From DAOTWC01 sp048499435 (GTDB lineage Bacteria > Chloroflexota > Anaerolineae > Aggregatilineales > Phototrophicaceae): a stretch of DNA of 64,000 bases. Each line of letters begins with the position of its first letter. Position 1 is the stretch's first letter. The notes under the pieces are model-generated. The model searched no databases. It had not been told where the DNA came from and was given only the letters and a program-made list of their open reading frames with translations. Location of the stretch: positions 434,001 through 498,000 of the forward strand of contig JASNZW010000003.1 in the NCBI GenBank assembly GCA_048499435.1. The letters are read 5' to 3'. The translations under genes were made by a program, and so were the position numbers. Shown here one piece after another: positions 25,839 to 34,845 of this stretch.

Positions 25839-27638
25839 TCAATCGTCGTCCAGGCTGAGCAGGGCCATAAACGCTTCCTGCGGCACCTCCACCGCGCCGA
25901 TCATCTTCATGCGTTTCTTGCCCTTCTTCTGCTTTTCCAGCAGCTTTTTCTTGCGGGTGATGTCGCCGCCGTAGCACTTAGCCAGCACGTCTTTGCGCAG
26001 CGCCTTGACATTGGCGCGCGAGATAATGCGCTTGCCCACCGCCGCCTGAATAGGCACGATAAACATCTGGCGCGGAATCAGGTCCTTGAGTTTGCTGACG
26101 AGCTTCTGGCCTTTGTGATAAGCATCGTCGCGGTGAACGATCATCGCCAGCGCGTCTACCGGCTCATTGTTAACGAGCACGTCCAGCTTAACCAGGTCAC
26201 CAGGGCGGTATTCGTCGAACTGATAGTCGAGGCTGGCGTAGCCGCGCGAGGCGCTTTTCAGGCGGTCGTAAAAATCAATGATGATTTCGGACAGCGGAAT
26301 ACGGTAGTGCAGCACCACACGGGTCGCGTCGAGGTACTCGGTGTTCGTGTACTGCCCGTGCTTTTTGATGACCATATCCATGATCATGCCGATATATTCC
26401 TGCGGAGTGTATATCTGGATGCGCATCCAGGGTTCGTGAATTTCAGCGATGGTGCTTTCGTCAGGGAGCAGCGCCGGGCTGTCGATAGCAACCATTTCGC
26501 CGCCGCGCGTGATGATCCGATACTCCACGCTGGGCGCTGTCGCCAGGATATCCAGGTCGTATTCGCGCTCAAGCCGTTCCTGCACGATCTCCATGTGGAA
26601 CAGGCCCAGAAAGCCGACACGGAAGCCGAAATTGAGCGCCTGCGAAGTCTCCGGTTCATACACCAGCGAGGCGTCGTTAAGCTGAAGTTTCTCCAGCGCG
26701 TCGCGCAGTTCGGGGTAATCGTCGTTGTCGGTCGGGTAGATGCCGGCGAACACCATCGGCTTAACCTGCTTGTAGCCGGGCAGGGGGGTGCTGGCGCTGC
26801 GCGCCGCCAGGGTTATTGTGTCGCCCACGCGGCATTCGCGCACCGTTTTCAGCCCGGTCGCGATATAGCCGACTTCGCCAACCCCCAACGTCTCCACCGG
26901 CTGCATAGCGGGCGTGAACACGCCAATCTCAACCGGCTCGAACCGCACATCCGCCGCCATGAGGCTCAAAGCGGTGCGCCGGTCCAACCGCCCATCAACA
27001 ATACGCACGTATGCCACCACACCCTTATAGGAATCGTAGTGCGAGTCGAAAACCAGGGCGCGCAGCGGCGCGTCAGCGTCGCCTGTCGGCGGGGGCACAT
27101 GCGCGATCACCGTCTCCAGCACATCCTGCACACCCACGCCGCTTTTCGCCGAGATTCGCAGCATCTCGTCCGCCTCTGTGCCCAGCAGGTCAGCGACTTC
27201 GTGCGCGACATCGTCAGGCCGCGCCGCCGGCAGGTCAATCTTGTTGATCACCGGCAGGATTTCGAGGTCCTGCTCCAGCGCCAGATAGACGTTGGTCAGC
27301 GTTTGCGCCTCGATGCCCTGGCTGGCGTCAACCACCAGCAGCGCCCCTTCGCAGGCCTGCAGGGCGCGGCTGACCTCATAGGTGAAGTCCACATGGCCGG
27401 GCGTGTCAATCAGGTTAATAATGTACATCTGGCCATCCTGCGCCAGATACTGCATTCTGACCGCCGAGGCTTTGATGGTCACGCCGCGTTCGCGCTCTAA
27501 ATCCATCGTGTCAAGCATCTGTTCCTGCATTTCACGGTCGCTCACCGTGTGTGTGAGCTGGAGCAGGCGGTCCGCCAGCGTGCTCTTGCCGTGGTCAACA
27601 TGGGCGATGATGGAGAAATTGCGGATGTTAAGGCTCAT
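25839..27638 (-). CDS. lepA: Elongation factor 4 (LepA) GTPase
   Basis: A ribosome-associated translation GTPase. The 599-residue protein has G1 AHVDHGKST (12-20), G3 DTPGH, G4 NKID, EF-G-like domains II, III and V, and the LepA-specific C-terminal domain (DVLAKCYGGDITRKKKLLEK, then GKKRMK). Length is typical. ATG 27638 begins the expected MSLNIRNFSIIAHVDHGK start. A TATAAT at 27674-27669 on the minus strand may be the -10 element. It converges with the PyrE-like gene, with six bases between the stops. Confidence 0.97.
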   Translation of the reverse strand: MSLNIRNFSIIAHVDHGKSTLADRLLQLTHTVSDREMQEQMLDTMDLERERGVTIKASAVRMQYLAQDGQMYIINLIDTPGHVDFTYEVSRALQACEGALLVVDASQGIEAQTLTNVYLALEQDLEILPVINKIDLPAARPDDVAHEVADLLGTEADEMLRISAKSGVGVQDVLETVIAHVPPPTGDADAPLRALVFDSHYDSYKGVVAYVRIVDGRLDRRTALSLMAADVRFEPVEIGVFTPAMQPVETLGVGEVGYIATGLKTVRECRVGDTITLAARSASTPLPGYKQVKPMVFAGIYPTDNDDYPELRDALEKLQLNDASLVYEPETSQALNFGFRVGFLGLFHMEIVQERLEREYDLDILATAPSVEYRIITRGGEMVAIDSPALLPDESTIAEIHEPWMRIQIYTPQEYIGMIMDMVIKKHGQYTNTEYLDATRVVLHYRIPLSEIIIDFYDRLKSASRGYASLDYQFDEYRPGDLVKLDVLVNNEPVDALAMIVHRDDAYHKGQKLVSKLKDLIPRQMFIVPIQAAVGKRIISRANVKALRKDVLAKCYGGDITRKKKLLEKQKKGKKRMKMIGAVEVPQEAFMALLSLDDD

Positions 27639-27702
27639 GCTCTGCCGTTCTCAATAGTCACTGGCACGATTATATGCGCTGGCAGGGATAAAGTGTAGCG
27701 TG

Positions 27703-28497
27703 TCAGTGGGCCGCCAGTGCCGCCTCAATCAGCGCGGCTGGCGGCTGAGCGGCTGCGGCGGCTGCTCCCCAGCCCAGCCAGACGAGAAACTCGATATTAC
27801 CCGCCGGGCCGCGCAGCGGCGAGACGATCAGCCCCCTGACGGTATAGCCGGCGCGCTGCGCGAAATCCAGCGTGCTAGCCAGCACCTGGCGGTGCACAGC
27901 GCTGGCGCGGACAACGCCGCCTTTGCCGACCTGTTCCTTGCCGGCCTCAAACTGCGGTTTAATAAGCGCGACAACGTCGGATTCCGGCGCCAGCCAGCCG
28001 CGAATGACCGGCAGCAAAAGCTGCAAAGAGATAAAGGATGCATCAACCACAACCAGCGAAACCGGCTGCGGCAGCCGTTCGAGATAGCGGGCGTTGGTCC
28101 GCTCCAGGACTGTCACCCGGCTGTCCTGCCGCAGCCGGTAATCGAGCTGGCCATAGCCGACATCAATCGCGTAGACCTGCTGCGCCCCGCGCTGGAGCAG
28201 GCAGTCGGTAAAACCGCCCGTGCTGGCGCCGACGTCAGCGCACAGGCGGCCAGCGGCAGCGATAGCGAACGCGGCGAGCGCGGCCTCCAGCTTTTCGCCC
28301 CCCCGGCTGACAAAACGCGGCTTTGCCCTGACCGCGAGGATATCGCCTTCAGCGACGCGCGTGCCCGGTTTATCAACCAACTGGCCGTTAACGGTAACCT
28401 CACCGGCCATAACCAGCGCGCGCGCCTTCTCGCGGCTGGGCGCCAGCCCGCGCTCGAACAGGCTGCTGTCAAGGCGCTGTTTATCGGCCACCGTCAC
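27703..28497 (-). CDS. tlyA: TlyA-family S4/FtsJ rRNA methyltransferase
   Basis: The 264-residue protein has an N-terminal S4 RNA-binding domain (LDSSLFERGLAPSREKARAL, VTVNGQLVDKPG) and a SAM-dependent methyltransferase domain with motif I ADVGASTGGFTDCLL and VVDASFISL. TlyA enzymes 2'-O-methylate cytidines in 16S and/or 23S rRNA. Its ATG overlaps the stop of the upstream protease gene by four bases (ATGA), so the two are translationally coupled. A direct functional link to the protease is not evident. Confidence 0.92.
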   Translation of the reverse strand: MTVADKQRLDSSLFERGLAPSREKARALVMAGEVTVNGQLVDKPGTRVAEGDILAVRAKPRFVSRGGEKLEAALAAFAIAAAGRLCADVGASTGGFTDCLLQRGAQQVYAIDVGYGQLDYRLRQDSRVTVLERTNARYLERLPQPVSLVVVDASFISLQLLLPVIRGWLAPESDVVALIKPQFEAGKEQVGKGGVVRASAVHRQVLASTLDFAQRAGYTVRGLIVSPLRGPAGNIEFLVWLGWGAAAAAAQPPAALIEAALAAH

Positions 28498-30716
28498 CCC
28501 CGCGTAAGATAGATCACCAGCTCAAGCGGGTTGGCCGTTTCGCCGTCCACTTCAAAGCCGTCTACTGTCACGGGCAGATAGCCTGCCGCCGTTATAATCA
28601 CGCTGTAGGGGGCCGCCAGTTCAAGCGGGCGATCTACCTGAAACCGACCGCTGCGGTCCGTCACCGCCAGCGCGAACACCTGGTCCGCCCGCCACTCAAA
28701 ATCTGCAACCGAGTAATCCTTCGTCAGCAGAATAAAGGATACCCCTGGCACGCCCTCGCGCGTCTCGGCGTCTATAATCTGGCCGCGCACCTGCACCCCG
28801 CTGGCACTGGCGAACCGATCAATTGGAAGCTGGCCGATGCCTACCTGCGCCCTGGCTGACTGAAGCGGCACATTGTTGACCAGCAGGTCCAGCCGGTAGG
28901 TGCCATCGGGAATGCCGCTCTCATCGGTCATGCGGACGACGAAATTCGCGCCGCTTTCGGGACTGGTCCAGGGCGCGGTGCGCTCGTAAAACACGCTGTC
29001 GTCAACAGAGAGCCGCAGCGTCCACAAAGTGCCGATCTGTATCTGCTGCCAGTCGAACAGGCCGTAGAGCGTGTTGATGCCGGCTGGAAAGGTGCTGCCG
29101 GCTGGGGCGCTGGCGGCATCCGCCAGTGAGGGCGCGGTCGCAAAACGGACGTTGCTGAAAACCTGGGGAAAGACCCCCTGCTGCGCGCCGGCGATAGTGA
29201 AGTCGGCAGTGGCCGCCAGGCGGTTCTCGATGTACATCTCCAGGCGATAAGCGCCGGGGAACAAACCGCCTTCGCCCTCAAGGCCGATCGTCTTGGCGCC
29301 GTCAGTGCCATCTGACCAGACCTGCTCATCGCGCCGCACCTCAACGCCGCCGTAATACCAGATAACCGTCCAGGGCAGGCCAGCCTGCATGTTGCGGTAG
29401 ATAAAACGCGCGTTTGCGACGCTGCCGGTGGGCAGGACGAACCCGTTGCCCAGCGGTGTGCCCTGGCTGTCTTGCAGGCCAAACACAATGTCACTGAACG
29501 TTGGCACCGGCTCCGCCGCGCCGCCGATCAACAGGCGCGCTGTGCCGCTGGTGATGCCGTCCGCGAACAGCGTAAAGTCATAGACACCGTTCGGCCAGGG
29601 CTGGTCAACGCTGCCGATATGCCACAGGCCGCGCTCGCCACCGCTCCAGCGCACCGGTGCCAGGCTGAACGTGCGGTTGGGGATGCCATCGGTCGTGACG
29701 CGCAGCTCGTAGACCGTTTCCGGCGTCATATTCGCATAGTCGAAAAACAGATAAAGGCTGGTGCTGCCGGCGGGCAGGCTGCGAATCACACTCGTTGGCA
29801 CGCCGGCCTCATTAACCGATGGCGCGAAAAACAGACGGTTGAACGCTGGCTGACCAGCGGGGACAATCGACCCGCTGCCGAGGGCCGGCAGGTCTACCTT
29901 CAGCCCCAGCGCGGCGGCGCGCAGCAGCGGCCTGGCGAAATTGGAAGGGCGCAGCGAGTTGATAAAGCCGCCAACCGGGATACAGATGTCAGCGGCGTTG
30001 ACGAGGCCGTCACTGTTGGTGTCCTGAACCGGCACGCAGCTCGTGCCCTGTGCCAGGCCGGAAATCGGGGCGGTCGTGGGCACGCCAATCAGCCGCCCAT
30101 CCTGATCATAGGCCCCGCCGCCAGACATTGTTCCAGGGATTTCGGCCAGCGTTTTGATCCAGGCGCGGTCGCCGCCGCGCGGTTCGGCCACGAACCCGCT
30201 CACTGTGCCGCGCCGGACCTCCACCGGGTCATTTCCGATATCAGGGTAGCCCACCACCGTGATCGTCTGGTCAAGCCGGACTGTGCCCGAATCCGCCAGC
30301 TCAACGAAGGGAAGCGCCAGTGAGCCAGGGCTAACCAGGCGGCCATCAAACTGGCGGGTGATGCGCAGCAGCGCCAGGTCAAGCCCGATATCAGCCTGCG
30401 AGATTTCAGCGCGGTACTTGGGGATCGGCGGCTCGCCCGCCCGGACGGAAAACGCGATTATCAGCGTTTCGCCATTACAAACCGCGCTGGGGACGGTGGC
30501 GTGGGCGTTAGTGAGAACCAGGCCATCGCGGCTGACCACCGTGCCAGAGCTGACACACGTCACCATGAGGCTGCTGCCGACATTGCGCGTCTGCATGATG
30601 AACACGGTTGCGCTCTGGATACGCTCAAGATCGAGGGTCTGGCCCTGGGCGGCGCCCGGCCGGATTGCCAGACACAGCAGGGCGGCCAGCACCCCTAAAC
30701 GCAGCGCGATCTTCAT
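28494..30716 (-). CDS. Secreted trypsin-like serine protease with repeated beta domains
   Basis: The 740-residue exported protein has a signal peptide of about 24 residues. The protease domain (30-230) has a likely catalytic triad His72 (LTNAHAT), Asp113 (LDLALLR) and Ser198 in GTMSGGGA, an unusual form of the GNSGGP motif. A calcium-loop segment DTNSDGLVNAADI, like a single dockerin/EF-hand loop, follows near 233-245. Three repeated beta-rich domains of about 130 residues come next (each with a FS..F.....P start and Y.L.......A end), then a carboxypeptidase-regulatory-like domain (GVPGVSFILLTKD to the end). It should act outside the cell; the substrate is unknown. Confidence 0.8.
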   Translation of the reverse strand: MKIALRLGVLAALLCLAIRPGAAQGQTLDLERIQSATVFIMQTRNVGSSLMVTCVSSGTVVSRDGLVLTNAHATVPSAVCNGETLIIAFSVRAGEPPIPKYRAEISQADIGLDLALLRITRQFDGRLVSPGSLALPFVELADSGTVRLDQTITVVGYPDIGNDPVEVRRGTVSGFVAEPRGGDRAWIKTLAEIPGTMSGGGAYDQDGRLIGVPTTAPISGLAQGTSCVPVQDTNSDGLVNAADICIPVGGFINSLRPSNFARPLLRAAALGLKVDLPALGSGSIVPAGQPAFNRLFFAPSVNEAGVPTSVIRSLPAGSTSLYLFFDYANMTPETVYELRVTTDGIPNRTFSLAPVRWSGGERGLWHIGSVDQPWPNGVYDFTLFADGITSGTARLLIGGAAEPVPTFSDIVFGLQDSQGTPLGNGFVLPTGSVANARFIYRNMQAGLPWTVIWYYGGVEVRRDEQVWSDGTDGAKTIGLEGEGGLFPGAYRLEMYIENRLAATADFTIAGAQQGVFPQVFSNVRFATAPSLADAASAPAGSTFPAGINTLYGLFDWQQIQIGTLWTLRLSVDDSVFYERTAPWTSPESGANFVVRMTDESGIPDGTYRLDLLVNNVPLQSARAQVGIGQLPIDRFASASGVQVRGQIIDAETREGVPGVSFILLTKDYSVADFEWRADQVFALAVTDRSGRFQVDRPLELAAPYSVIITAAGYLPVTVDGFEVDGETANPLELVIYLTRG

Positions 30717-30719
30717 ACG

Positions 30720-31298
30720 CTAAAATTCCAGATTGCTGATGAACTGTTCAAAAACCGGCATGAGCGCCTCAAAATCGGCAGCGTCAGCCAGGAAGGTGAT
30801 GATCAGCGCCTGGCCACCCCGCAGCGTCAGAATATCAAGCCCCTGAACAACAACCGGGATGCCCTGCAGAAAGGGGTTATCCTGCGTGTCAACAAAGGTG
30901 TAGGTCATAGCGGTCGCCGCCACTTCATTAGGCAGCGTGAAGCTTTCTTCCGCCAGCACCTCGTATGCCGCGAGCGTCTGGGCGCGGTTGAGGTTGAGGT
31001 CATCGAGCACGTTGCGCGTCGAAGTCGCCGGGCTGACCGGGCGCGTCGCAACCTGAATAGTGGTGTTAAAGCCCGCGCGCGCCACGTCACGGACGCGAAA
31101 CACATAGCTGCCAGCCTCGTCAATTAACCAGTTGACCGGGTACTGGGCGCTGATGCCGACCTGGCTGTTCACGTACAGTGAGGTAGCGGTCAGGGCTGCA
31201 TCGCGCAGGTTGATGCCAATCACCACACCCACAACTGAGAAAATAATGGCCAGGTAGTGGCTCCAGCGCTGGCGAAATGTCAGTTCAGTTAACTGCAT
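30720..31298 (-). CDS. Membrane-anchored PsbP-like protein
   Basis: The 192-residue protein has one N-terminal membrane helix (about 13-30) and an exported domain of about 150 residues. The start of that domain (VGISAQYPVNWLIDE) and its end (ADAADFEALMPVFEQFISNL) match the general pattern of PsbP/Mog1-fold lipoprotein-like proteins. Such domains are often scaffolds in envelope proteins. The gene lies three bases before the protease gene in the same operon, so it may assist that protease; this is inference. Confidence 0.6.
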   Translation of the reverse strand: MQLTELTFRQRWSHYLAIIFSVVGVVIGINLRDAALTATSLYVNSQVGISAQYPVNWLIDEAGSYVFRVRDVARAGFNTTIQVATRPVSPATSTRNVLDDLNLNRAQTLAAYEVLAEESFTLPNEVAATAMTYTFVDTQDNPFLQGIPVVVQGLDILTLRGGQALIITFLADAADFEALMPVFEQFISNLEF

Positions 31299-31329
31299 AG
31301 CCGGTTCACAATCATCGCGGGCCGCAAGC

Positions 31330-32241
31330 CTAACCTTCGCCGACGGCGGCGGCTTCCTGATCCTGGCGGACAGCGATAGTAAACAGGAAAATCATTACCC
31401 CGGCGACAGCCGCCATCAGCACCGCGGAGAAAAGGAAACCCCGCAGCGGGCTGGCCGCGGTAACGGGGGCGCTCACGCTCAGCGCAACATTGGCCAGCCC
31501 GGAGGTCACGGGGATGGCGATCCCGGTCACAAGCGCGGCGAAGAAAAGCGCCGCCGGCAGCAGCAGCGGGAACGGGCGCGGGTTGAAACGCACTTCAGCG
31601 AGGCCGTAGCCGACGATGATCCCGCCGGCCACCTGGCGCACCGTTTCATCGAACACGCGCATAGCGGCGATGTCCAGCTCTGCCTGAGTGGTCAGCATAA
31701 AATTCAGGTTGAGCGCCAGCGCGCAGCCGACCGCGCCGGCCACGCCGTAGGCCACACCGTCCAGGCGCGTGCGGAAGTAGCCGGGCCAGACGGTGTAGCG
31801 CAGCACCAGATAGCGGATCAATTCCTGAACGATGCCCACAGTGAACGTGTAGCCGATGATGCGGTTGACAGCGCCGGAAAGCGGCAGCCACTCGTCAACC
31901 CGCAGCACATCGCGCACGAACGGCACGCCAACCGCGCCGGCAGCCAGCGCAGTAACCACTGCCACCAACAGCAGGTGTTGGCGCGGCTCCGGCACGGCGT
32001 GCTCACGCTGCCACGAAAAGCGCAGCCAGAGCGCGCCAGGGAACAGCGCGATAAGCGCCAGGGCGGGTGGGTGCAGCGCCGGCGGAATAGCGACCAGGCG
32101 AGAGACAACGAACAGGGCCAGCGCCGCGCCAAACAGGCCGCCCAACTCCAGCAGCAGGCTAGGCCAAACGCGGCGATAGGGATATACTTCTTCTTCCTCT
32201 TTGGGAGGCGTAATCAGGTAACGGGGATCGTATGTGCCCAA
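31330..32241 (-). CDS. PrsW-like polytopic membrane protein without the protease motifs
   Basis: The 303-residue protein has about eight membrane helices. The segment GIVQELIRYLVLR (136-148) followed by DGVAYGVAGAVG (161-172) and GGIIVGYGLAE is laid out like PrsW intramembrane metalloproteases (EExxK, then dGxxyGxxxGxGF..E, then a His in H...GYG). Here the first Glu of EE is Gln139, the lysine position is Arg, and the later Glu and His are missing, so proteolysis is doubtful. It is the first gene of the membrane/protease group on this strand. The family assignment is moderate. Confidence 0.55.
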   Translation of the reverse strand: MGTYDPRYLITPPKEEEEVYPYRRVWPSLLLELGGLFGAALALFVVSRLVAIPPALHPPALALIALFPGALWLRFSWQREHAVPEPRQHLLLVAVVTALAAGAVGVPFVRDVLRVDEWLPLSGAVNRIIGYTFTVGIVQELIRYLVLRYTVWPGYFRTRLDGVAYGVAGAVGCALALNLNFMLTTQAELDIAAMRVFDETVRQVAGGIIVGYGLAEVRFNPRPFPLLLPAALFFAALVTGIAIPVTSGLANVALSVSAPVTAASPLRGFLFSAVLMAAVAGVMIFLFTIAVRQDQEAAAVGEG

Positions 32242-32318
32242 GCTCGTGTACCTGTAACGTAAATGCCGGCAGTGATAACAACATCCTATCGCATCGTGAT
32301 AAAGCTGGAAAGATCAAA

Positions 32319-33929
32319 ATGCCAGTGAGACATGGGTGGGCGGCGCTGGTAAGCGCGCTGCTGCTGACGCTGGGCGCCTGTCTGCCCGCCGTGCAGACAC
32401 AGCAGGGCGCGGGGCAGGGGCGGCTGGTCTACGGGCTGACGCTGCAGCCAAGCGGGTTTGACCCGCACATTCACCGTTCAGCGGAGCTGGGCATCCCGCT
32501 GCGGCAGGTGTACGACACGCTCGTTTATCGCGACCCGACGACGCGGGCGTTTGTGCCAGGGCTGGCGGCTGAGTGGTCGATCTCTCAGGATGGGCTGGTT
32601 TACACCTTTAAACTGAAGCAGGGCGTTGTGTTCCACGACGGCACACCCTTCAACGCGCAGGCGGTGGCCGCTAACCTTGATCGCATCGCTGACCCGGCCA
32701 CCGGCTCGCAGCGCGCGGCGTTCATGCTGGGGCCTTACGCGGGCTACGACATCGCTGACGATTACACCATCAGCATCCGGCTCAGCGCGCCGTACAGCCC
32801 GCTGCTGGACGCGCTGGCGCAGGTTTATCTGGGCATGGCCAGCCCGACCGCCTTCAACCAGTATTCAACTAACCGCTATCAGTTTCACCAGGTTGGAACT
32901 GGCCCCTTTACGTTCGTTGAGCTGGTTCCGGGTGAGCGCATTCTGCTGCGCCGCAACCCTGATTACACCTGGGGGCCGGCGTTTTATCAGCCGCCGGGCG
33001 AAAACGCCGTCAACGAAATCGAGTTCCGCTTTTTCAGCGACCCAGCCACGCGCCTGCTGGCGCTGGAAAGCGGCGACGCCCAGATTATGGGCGAGCTGCT
33101 GCCGACCGATGCGCGCCTGCTGGCAGGCAACAGCTCAATCCAACTGCTGCCCGTCAGCATTCCGGGGCAGCCAACACAATTCCTGCTGAATACCGCCCGC
33201 TTCCCAACTGATAACCGCGCTGTGCGCCAGGCGCTGCTGTTCGGCACCAACCGGAACGCCATTATTGACGCTGTTTTCCAGCGCTTCTCGCCGGCAGCCT
33301 GGGGGCCGCTGGCCGCCAGCACATTGTTCTACGACCGCGCGCTGAACGGGGCTTACGCCTTTGACAGCGCCCAGGCGCAGGCGCTGCTGGCCGCCGCCGG
33401 CTTTAATGACACCAACAACGACGGTATCCTGGAGGCCAACGGCGTTGATCTGGAAGTTACTGTTATCGTGCCGCCCTGGGGGATGATCCCCCAGATCGCC
33501 GAGCTGCTGCTGGACCAATGGCGAACAATTGGCATCCGCGCGCGGCTAACGCCGGTTCCAACTTTCCCGACGCTGCAGGAAGCCGTTCAGCAGGGGGACT
33601 ACAATCTGGTCGCGTTCGACACGCCGGGCCTGGACCCGGCCCTGCTGAACGATTTCTACCTCAGCACGGGCAGCCTGAACTGGACCGGTTACGCCAGCCA
33701 GGAACTGGACGCGCTGCTGACCCAGGCCGTCACACAGACCGACGAGGCCGCGCGCCAGGCGCTCTACAGCCAGGCGCAGCAGATCATCATGGAAGAGGCG
33801 CTGGTCCTGCCAATCCGCGATTATGTTAACCTGAACGCCAGCCGCGCCGCTGTGCAAAACCTGATCTTCGACCCTTACGGCTGGTTTCCGCTGCTCAACA
33901 ACGCGGTTTACACAGCCGACATCCCCTGA
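32319..33929 (+). CDS. ABC transporter solute-binding lipoprotein, family 5 (peptide type)
   Basis: A 536-residue lipoprotein: signal peptide with lipobox TLGAC, Cys21 lipidated. The mature protein has the SBP family 5 layout (GLTLQPSGFDPH, the Y.FKL..GV.FHDGTPFNA segment, LIRRNPDY-like LLRRNPDYTWGP, and a C-terminal lobe with DTNNDGILEANG). It should capture oligopeptides or a related solute outside the cell. The frame is open further upstream, but ATG 32319 starts the signal peptide. Its stop overlaps the permease ATG by one base. Confidence 0.9.
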   Translation: MPVRHGWAALVSALLLTLGACLPAVQTQQGAGQGRLVYGLTLQPSGFDPHIHRSAELGIPLRQVYDTLVYRDPTTRAFVPGLAAEWSISQDGLVYTFKLKQGVVFHDGTPFNAQAVAANLDRIADPATGSQRAAFMLGPYAGYDIADDYTISIRLSAPYSPLLDALAQVYLGMASPTAFNQYSTNRYQFHQVGTGPFTFVELVPGERILLRRNPDYTWGPAFYQPPGENAVNEIEFRFFSDPATRLLALESGDAQIMGELLPTDARLLAGNSSIQLLPVSIPGQPTQFLLNTARFPTDNRAVRQALLFGTNRNAIIDAVFQRFSPAAWGPLAASTLFYDRALNGAYAFDSAQAQALLAAAGFNDTNNDGILEANGVDLEVTVIVPPWGMIPQIAELLLDQWRTIGIRARLTPVPTFPTLQEAVQQGDYNLVAFDTPGLDPALLNDFYLSTGSLNWTGYASQELDALLTQAVTQTDEAARQALYSQAQQIIMEEALVLPIRDYVNLNASRAAVQNLIFDPYGWFPLLNNAVYTADIP

Positions 33930-34840
33930 TGCGCGGCCTTCGTTTACTCGCCTCTGGCGCGCTCAGTGTATGGCTGGCGATCACGCTGGCCTTCTTCGCG
34001 CTGCGCCTGCTGCCAGGGGACGCGCTGCAAGCGGAGCTGACGCTGGGCGGCGCGCAGCAGGGCGTGATTGAGGCGCGCCGCGCTGAACGCGGCCTGGCTG
34101 ATGCCGTGTTTGTCCAGTACGTTCGCTACCTGACGGGCCTGGCGCGCGGCGACCTGGGGGAATCGCTCGTGAGCGGAGAGCCGGTCGCGGACGCGCTGTG
34201 GCGCAGCCTGCCGCCCACGATAAACCTGGCGCTGGGCGCAGGCGCGGTGGCCACCTGCCTGGGCCTGAGCCTGGGCATCGCCAGCGGTCTAAAGCTGAGA
34301 GGCGTATCCGCAGGGGCGCGCGCTGTGACCAGCCTGTCGCTGAGCGTGCCGATTTACTGGAGCGGCATCGCGGCGATCTACCTGTTCAGCGTGCAGCTCG
34401 CGCTGACGCCCTCCAGCGGGGCCGGAAGCGTCGCCCATCTTGTGCTGCCCGCGAGCCTGCTGGGATTTCACACCGCCGGCGCGGTCGCGCGGGTTACGCA
34501 GGCCAGCGTCAGCAGCGCCGCGGCGGCCGACTATATCCGAACGGCGCGAGCAAAGGGCCTGACTGAGCGCCGCGTCACAACACAGCACATCCTGCGTGCC
34601 GGACTGCTGCCGGTTGTCAGCACGCTGGGGCTGCAAATCGGATTTCTGTTCGGCGGCGCGGTCGTGACGGAGAGCATGTTTGTGCGGCCAGGCGTCGGGC
34701 GGCTGCTGCTGGATGCGGTTATCAGGCAGGATTTCCCCATCGTTCAGGGCGTTGTCATCTTCTCGGCGGCGGCCTATGTGATTATCAACACCGCCATGAA
34801 CCTGCTTCACGCCTGGCTTGACCCGCGCGTGAGACACTGA
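33929..34840 (+). CDS. DppB-type ABC transporter permease
   Basis: A 303-residue inner-membrane permease with six helices. The N-terminal helix has the DppB/OppB pattern LRLLPGDAL, and the ATPase-coupling EAA-type loop is DYIRTARAKGLTERRVTTQH. The C-terminus (FVRPGVGRLLLDAVIRQDFP) is typical. ATG 33929 overlaps the stop of the binding-protein gene. Confidence 0.92.
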   Translation: MRGLRLLASGALSVWLAITLAFFALRLLPGDALQAELTLGGAQQGVIEARRAERGLADAVFVQYVRYLTGLARGDLGESLVSGEPVADALWRSLPPTINLALGAGAVATCLGLSLGIASGLKLRGVSAGARAVTSLSLSVPIYWSGIAAIYLFSVQLALTPSSGAGSVAHLVLPASLLGFHTAGAVARVTQASVSSAAAADYIRTARAKGLTERRVTTQHILRAGLLPVVSTLGLQIGFLFGGAVVTESMFVRPGVGRLLLDAVIRQDFPIVQGVVIFSAAAYVIINTAMNLLHAWLDPRVRH

Positions 34841-34845
34841 ATACG

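Noticed and set aside
26115..27500. 461-codon plus-strand frame inside lepA
   Set aside because: It is a shadow of the conserved lepA reading frame, composed mainly of Arg, His and Val.
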